Positions 16,936-21,366 of a stretch of DNA of 21,366 nt are shown in pieces. Origin of the DNA: Acanthaster planci (taxonomy: Eukaryota; Echinodermata; Asteroidea; Valvatida; Acanthasteridae). The DNA lies in the NCBI RefSeq assembly GCF_001949145.1, contig NW_019091465.1:440967-462332 (forward strand). Direction: 5' to 3'. The notes under the pieces were generated by a model. It searched no databases. It saw only the letters and a list, made by a program, of their open reading frames with translations, and was not told the origin of the DNA. Positions within the stretch are counted from its first letter, which is position 1. Every line of letters begins with the position of its first letter. A program made the position numbers and the translations under genes.

Positions 16936-17900
16936 AAACGGGGTGGAAAAGGGGGTTGCGCTTGAACTGTCCTTTCCCTACTACTACTTGTAAGGAGTTT
17001 GCAATGAAATAGCATACCGAAGGTTGCATAATTTGGAGGTCCAACAAAGGCCCTGCACTGGGCAGAAAAGATTCTTTATCCCCTTACATCTGTTTCGTGC
17101 AAGACCAACTGTAAGCAGAACTAGTAAAAAATGTTTAGTCCGAAGTGGACCAGATTTTGTCTGACGGTCTCACTGCCAGGGGTTGGAAGTCCCTCTAAAT
17201 GATTTGAACCGGATTCTTTAAAAATTTTCGTGCATAAAAAAAAACAAACTGCATTTTACCTACAGACGAGAAGTTTCAACACAATCCAACCTAAAATTGT
17301 GTCAGGTCCTATGTGTTGACCACGTTGATGGAAAAAATTCAGCTTTCTATGGATGCTGCATGAGAACGATATGGCTGTTGTTTGGAAAATGTGGTGTCAA
17401 AAGGACGGAAAGATACATGGGTCATTCCGTATCTGATCAACACACTTTTTACCATAGGTCTTTACATTTTGATAAAAATTGCTGTCCTTGTAGAAATCAA
17501 AAAAATAATTAATACTTGCAAATCTTTAGTGGAATCCGCCCCTCCATGTGGTCATGGCAGAGATCAACAAAAATTGGCATTTTTCACTTAAAATCTACCT
17601 TTTTGATAAAAAATGAAAGTTAAGAAGGCGTACTTGTAGAGGGCTTGTAGACACCTGCGCAGCAATATATATGCCTTAACAAAATCAATCAGTCAGTCGG
17701 TTTGTCCGTCCGTCCATCCATCCCACCAAAATAAAAGCGACTATCCCGTAGAGGCCGTTTCAGACTTCATAATAAACATATTACGTAAAGCCTCGCAAAC
17801 GCAATGTGAAGGCTTTACCGGCAATAATTAAACGTGAGCACTGAAGGGAGGGGAGAGACTTTTATACGCTACATGCCTTTGAGGCATAACGCAGACTATA
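16936..17900. other. No gene recognised; right flank of the Polinton-type element
   Basis: Open frames at 17297-17591 do not resemble proteins. Small features are a short tetranucleotide-like stretch at about 17688-17728 (TCAGTCAG then GTCCGTCCATCCATCC) and a 9-bp inverted repeat GTAAAGCCT / AGGCTTTAC at 17785-17793 and 17810-17818. The right terminal repeat of the element should lie here if it survives, but I could not match it to the left side. Confidence 0.5.
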
Positions 17901-17920
17901 CTTCCAAGTAGCAGACACCG

Positions 17921-18503
17921 TTGGTTATCAAGAGAAATACTTCAAGATCAATGTGCACCCCAGTAGACGTGCCTGATTCCCGAAACGTAGTGGAAGTCGT
18001 TTTCCACCGTGTGTTCATTGATGGAATGGACTACAACATTTGGATCAGACGCTCTTTCAGGAGGCCCCCAAGTTACCACAGAAAGACACATCGTCCTAAA
18101 GTGCAGACCAACTGCAACGCAATCTATGCTGTGTCTGGGAAAATGGACAGGGTGCCCCACAGGATGAATTTGATACAATGACTAGTGATACTATTTGAGG
18201 TTTTTCTAACCGATACAGCCTACGGGTGTGAGAATTTTTTTCCTCCAGACTAGCAAGTCTTTCTCGTGTACGACAATGCAAGACCCGACATGTACACGTG
18301 TCTCTCACCAAATATCAACCAGCAGATTAGCTGAATTTTTTAAACCGTAGGTGCCGTTCTTGAACATGATTGAAATGTCTCTTTCGGTATTTGCGGCTTG
18401 CTTAGGGACCGGGTCCAGTGGAAAATGCAGAATCAATTTTCAAAGCGGAGAGGACTTAATCCTGCTTGAAGTAATTTTGCTAAAGAGAATTTGGGAGAAA
18501 TAG
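17921..18503 (+). pseudogene. DDE transposase relic, IS630/Tc1/mariner superfamily
   Basis: This encoded the enzyme that cuts and pastes a DNA transposon. One frame runs from 17921 to about 18330 with stops at 18179, 18251 and 18326. It contains VFIDGMDYNIWIRRSFRRPP with the first catalytic aspartate (18020-18022). It continues through FEVFLTDTAYGCENFFPPD to FLVYDNARPDMYTCLSPNI with the second aspartate (18272-18274). After one shift, VPFLNMIEMSLSVFAAC carries the glutamate at 18372-18374, about 33 residues further on, as in DD34E-type enzymes. The downstream frame ends at TAG 18501. The N-terminal DNA-binding helices are not recognisable, and no matching terminal repeats were found around it. 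The superfamily is well supported by motif order and spacing; the family within it is not. Confidence 0.75.
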
Positions 18504-18614
18504 GTTTTGAAATGTGCATGAAATAGGCCACTTGCAAGTTAAATTTGAATAAAATCTTGTACACTGTGTTATCTGATTGCACCGGAACGTACAAAATTGA
18601 ATTCCCCAGGATAA

Positions 18615-18794
18615 AGACACTGGTGCTTTACCTCGTGATTCGGGGCAAGCTTTTGCATAGGGACTACCATCTCTTGAATAGACTGGTTCCTTTGTGCCGT
18701 TCTTATCCCTTGAGAACAGTGTGTTGTTGCAAGGCGTCTCTTATGTAACTAAGCAAAAGCTTGCCCCGAGTCACGCGGTATAGCAACAGTATCT
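18615..18794. repeat. Foldback (inverted-repeat) element
   Basis: Two facing arms, 18634-18660 and 18749-18775, match at 25 of 27 bases when one is reverse-complemented, around the shared core CGGGGCAAGCTTTTGC. Weaker matching continues outward to 18615 and 18794 (17 of the next 21 bases). The 88-base centre is not complementary overall. The size and shape suit a MITE or foldback element. The transposase relic ends 110 bases upstream, but no second copy of these arms was found on its other side. Confidence 0.65.
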
Positions 18795-18948
18795 TAGTAT
18801 GGAGAATAAGTTGTTATGTTCACATGAATTTAAAGAACTCGGTGTACCAGCTTTTATTCAAATTTAAGTCGCAAATGGCTTAATGTTCAACCATAATCAG
18901 ACCTACATGACAAGATGCCTTGCTCATTAGGCCAGTGAAGCTTCATTC

Positions 18949-18982
18949 AAAAACAAACAAACAAGCAAACAAACAAAACAAC
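18949..18982 (+). repeat. (CAAA)n simple repeat
   Basis: An imperfect run of CAAA/CAAG units within otherwise unremarkable AT-rich sequence. Confidence 0.6.
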
Positions 18983-19403
18983 CTTGCAGAGGACTTAAAG
19001 ACAAATACAATTAAAGCAAAACTCGCCAAAAAGTACCACCGCCGCCACCCGTACCGTTCCTGCCTCCACCCTCCTCATCACCCTAACCACAATCACCACA
19101 TTACGGCCGCTATAAGACTTTTTCAACGTAAACTCAGTATAAAGAGCTAATAAATCACCCACTGCGAATCATGTACTCATTAACATCACAGATATAGCCA
19201 TGTAAAAATTTAAATAAAAAACAAAAACTGCTGTGGCCCTACTTTTGCTGCCGTATTTAATCATCAAGCCTATATACCGCTGAAAAGTTTGCTTCTGATA
19301 GTGTTATGAAAAGAATATTTACCGCGTCCAATAACGTGATTAGACTCCGTTGAAATCATCAGGTATTGCACTGTAAAAATGCGCTGCATATGACGCACTT
19401 GTA

Positions 19404-19670
19404 GACTAGCCGCTATTTGTCCCAGAATCATGAACACCTGAGGCACTTAGTTTTATGCACCTTAGGTGTTAGACGGCCAACTAGTGCGCTTTTCCTATCA
19501 CATACTGACTAGGACGTATTTGTCCCAGAATCATGAACACTCGAGGCACTATTGTACTTTAGGTGCTATTTTCCTAGCACATAACGACTAGCACGTATTT
19601 GTCCCAGAATCATGAACACCTGAGGTAACATTGCATTTCAGGTGCTATCTGTGCCCCAGGTGCTAGTTAA
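19404..19670 (+). repeat. Three-copy tandem repeat with 28-bp core
   Basis: Three units start at GACTAG, 19404, 19507 and 19586, spaced 103 and 79 bases apart. Each has a nearly identical core beginning TTTGTCCCAGAATCATGAAC at 19416, 19519 and 19598; copy 2 differs by TCGAGG for CTGAGG. Each core is followed by a more variable part containing (T/C)AGGTG(C/T)TA and, in two units, CCTA(T/G)CACATA. The repeat is rich in CACCTG/CAGGTG hexamers (E-box type), some facing each other. No protein or known repeat family is recognised. Confidence 0.75.
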
Positions 19671-19679
19671 CGCACTACT

Positions 19680-21120
19680 TGCAGCGCAGCATTTACCTGA
19701 GGCATGTTCATTACCTCCTGTATTTCAAGCATTGTTGCATTCACATACATGCACCTGAGATGACACGGCATTTCCATTACTTCATGAACATCAAGCAATG
19801 AACAAGTGCATCAGCAGACTTGCGCTTAACACCGCAATGTTTGACATGTACGCATGTATGCGATGAGCGCGGACTACATAAAGTAATTTTTAGTTGGCTT
19901 CTATTCACGTAAAGATTATACACTTTATGTTTTGACGTGATTATTAGCACTGGATGGTAGTTGCAAGCATAGAATTTGAGTATATTCTTGTTTTTGCATG
20001 TAGTAGCTATAAAAGATCAGGATATAATTTGGTATTTTACATGGTACAGAACATGATTGGTTAATATAACTACCACTTTGTACCTCAATTACTGACTGAA
20101 AAAAACAAACTTGGCACAAAATGCTCCTAAATGCCTGAATAATCCAAGATAAAGGGTTATTTTCCCGTAGTGTTTCACTCTCAGTAGACATGAATCAAAT
20201 GTAAGGCTGTAGGGAACCAATTTTAGCTGGATTGCATTCGGTCACAAATGGGTTAAACACAAACAAATTGGACTGAATAAAATGACCTGAAACAATCAGG
20301 TTTTTCAAACAAAAGTCGGCCGACCAGTGTTGGAAATTGATCAGAAATGCTATACTTTTCTGGTGCTATTATTTTACAGGATCAAAATTTGAATGTAAAT
20401 TACCAACATTTCAATGAGGTACTACGTGAAATGACTGTAGTTTTGCATGCCCATGTTGTACATTCCCTTAACACTCCCAGTTAAATAACAATTAGTATTA
20501 TCAGTTTCAGGTGACGTATTTGATATAAAAAATTACAAAACTTTTCAAAAACTTTGAAACTGTTGCCACACTTAACTTTTCATGAAACACTTATTAATTA
20601 AAAAACTACTAGTTGGCATTGGTTAATATTTTCTTATTACTGAATATGGATGCCCTCCTCTTTGTTTGGAAGACCCTCTAAAAATGTTTTAAAAATTATA
20701 CACCCTTTCATTACGTTATTTATAAGAGAATTCTGATTTGTCAAGTTAACTTGTTTTTTTTCTAAATGCATAATGACAAACAGGAATTAGGAATTAGAAG
20801 AGAACACAAAGTAGTGAGTCTTTTTTGCAAATTAAAACTGAACTGAAATCAAAATGAGGGTTAACATAATTTGAGGGTTTGTCAGTGTCACAAAAGGGTA
20901 GGGATATGTCTCACAATAGTGCCCACCATTCCCACCACACATCCAACTGACAAATTGTTGCTGTTGAAATGTCACGTTAACCATAAAACAAACCACTGCA
21001 CAGAAATCCAAAACAGGTTTTAAGTAACTTGTTTTGTGTTTATGGAAATGCATTTGTCACAGATGAGAAACATACCTAACATCCAATCCCCTGAAAAAAT
21101 CTCTGCATTTAAATGTTGAT
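19680..21120. other. AT-rich noncoding sequence
   Basis: No open frame here resembles a protein, and no RNA gene is seen. Additional ACCTGAG motifs at about 19695 and 19753 suggest the repeat above has degenerate outliers up to about 19800. The rest is unremarkable AT-rich DNA. Confidence 0.5.
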
Positions 21121-21274
21121 TTGTCTGTGTCCAATTCAGTTTCATATTGCATGAAATCCTCACACTTAATAAACAAGCAAATTATATATAACGGGTTTGC
21201 CCTTACCCAACGTATATTAATAAACACTGTATGCTCAGTGCTTGTCCGAGAGCTTGCGAAAAAAAACCTCTCAA

Positions 21275-21366
21275 GCTTACTCGGGTGGGACTCGAACCCA
21301 CGACCTCCTGCTTACTAGTGCAGACGTAAGCAGGAGGTCGTGGGTTCGAGTCCCACCCGAGTAAGC
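21275..21366. repeat. Perfect 41-bp inverted repeat with tRNA T-arm-like B box
   Basis: Arms 21275-21315 and 21326-21366 are exact reverse complements around a 10-base loop (TAGTGCAGAC). The right arm holds a T-arm-like hairpin, GTGGG-TTCGAGT-CCCAC (21340-21356), with the RNA polymerase III B box GGTTCGAGTCC; the left arm holds its mirror. Translation of the left arm gives WDSNPRPPAY, a peptide familiar from repeat-derived open frames. It is best read as a tRNA-related foldback or SINE-type repeat. No complete tRNA (no A box, anticodon arm or acceptor pairing) is present. The right arm ends at the last base of the window. Confidence 0.8.

Noticed and set aside
17297-17591. Two overlapping open frames, one with a hydrophobic stretch
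   Set aside because: Short, overlapping, no motif and no link to neighbours.
19404-19670. CRISPR array
   Set aside because: Only three repeats with unequal spacing, variable parts that resemble each other, and a eukaryotic context.
21275-21366. A tRNA gene
   Set aside because: Only a T-arm and B box are present. There is no A box, anticodon arm or paired acceptor stem, and the arms pair with each other instead.

Overview
The window looks like repeat-rich nuclear DNA of an invertebrate, made almost entirely of decayed mobile and viral elements. I see no intact host gene, rRNA or bacterial-style operon. The Polinton-type element in the middle resembles protein families I associate with cnidarian genomes. 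The host assignment (marine invertebrate, most plausibly a cnidarian) is inference from that resemblance only.

Layout. (1) About 1-1735, minus strand: the 3' part of a Ty3/gypsy-like pol gene (end of RT, RNase H, linker, integrase), running off the left edge. (2) About 1725-4950, plus strand: a non-LTR retrotransposon with an ORF1 tail, an ORF2 endonuclease joined to the ORF2 C-terminus by a deletion that removed reverse transcriptase, and a long T-rich 3' region containing a diverged direct repeat. (3) About 4950-5740: no recognisable gene. (4) About 5740-16930: one heavily mutated Polinton/Maverick (adintovirus-like) endogenous element. (5) About 16930-17900: noncoding. (6) About 17900-18503: a relic DDE transposase of the IS630/Tc1/mariner superfamily, followed by a foldback repeat. 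(7) About 18810-21366: AT-rich sequence with a three-copy repeat around a 28-bp core. It ends in a perfect 41-bp inverted repeat carrying a tRNA T-arm-like B box, which stops exactly at the last base of the window.

The Polinton-type element is the main content. Its plus-strand genes are protein-primed family B DNA polymerase (tail-to-tail with a minus-strand retrovirus-like integrase), two small genes (one of them a predicted membrane protein), the double jelly-roll major capsid protein, the A32/FtsK-like packaging ATPase, a cysteine-rich zinc-binding-type protein, and three further conserved-looking genes. A minus-strand block (14071-16812) faces them. It holds a tiny membrane protein, a possible minor capsid protein, a coiled-coil/glycine-rich protein, an acidic protein and a long protein ending in cysteine-pair repeats. 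Together these make a replication module (polymerase, integrase) and a virion module (capsid, ATPase, accessory proteins).

Nearly every gene carries premature stops and frameshifts, and the polymerase has lost its central catalytic region, so this is a fossil. Several genes are visible only when frames are followed across breaks. AT-rich TATA-like boxes lie just upstream of several start codons and look like viral promoters. I found neither terminal inverted repeats nor a maturation protease, so the ends of the element are not defined.
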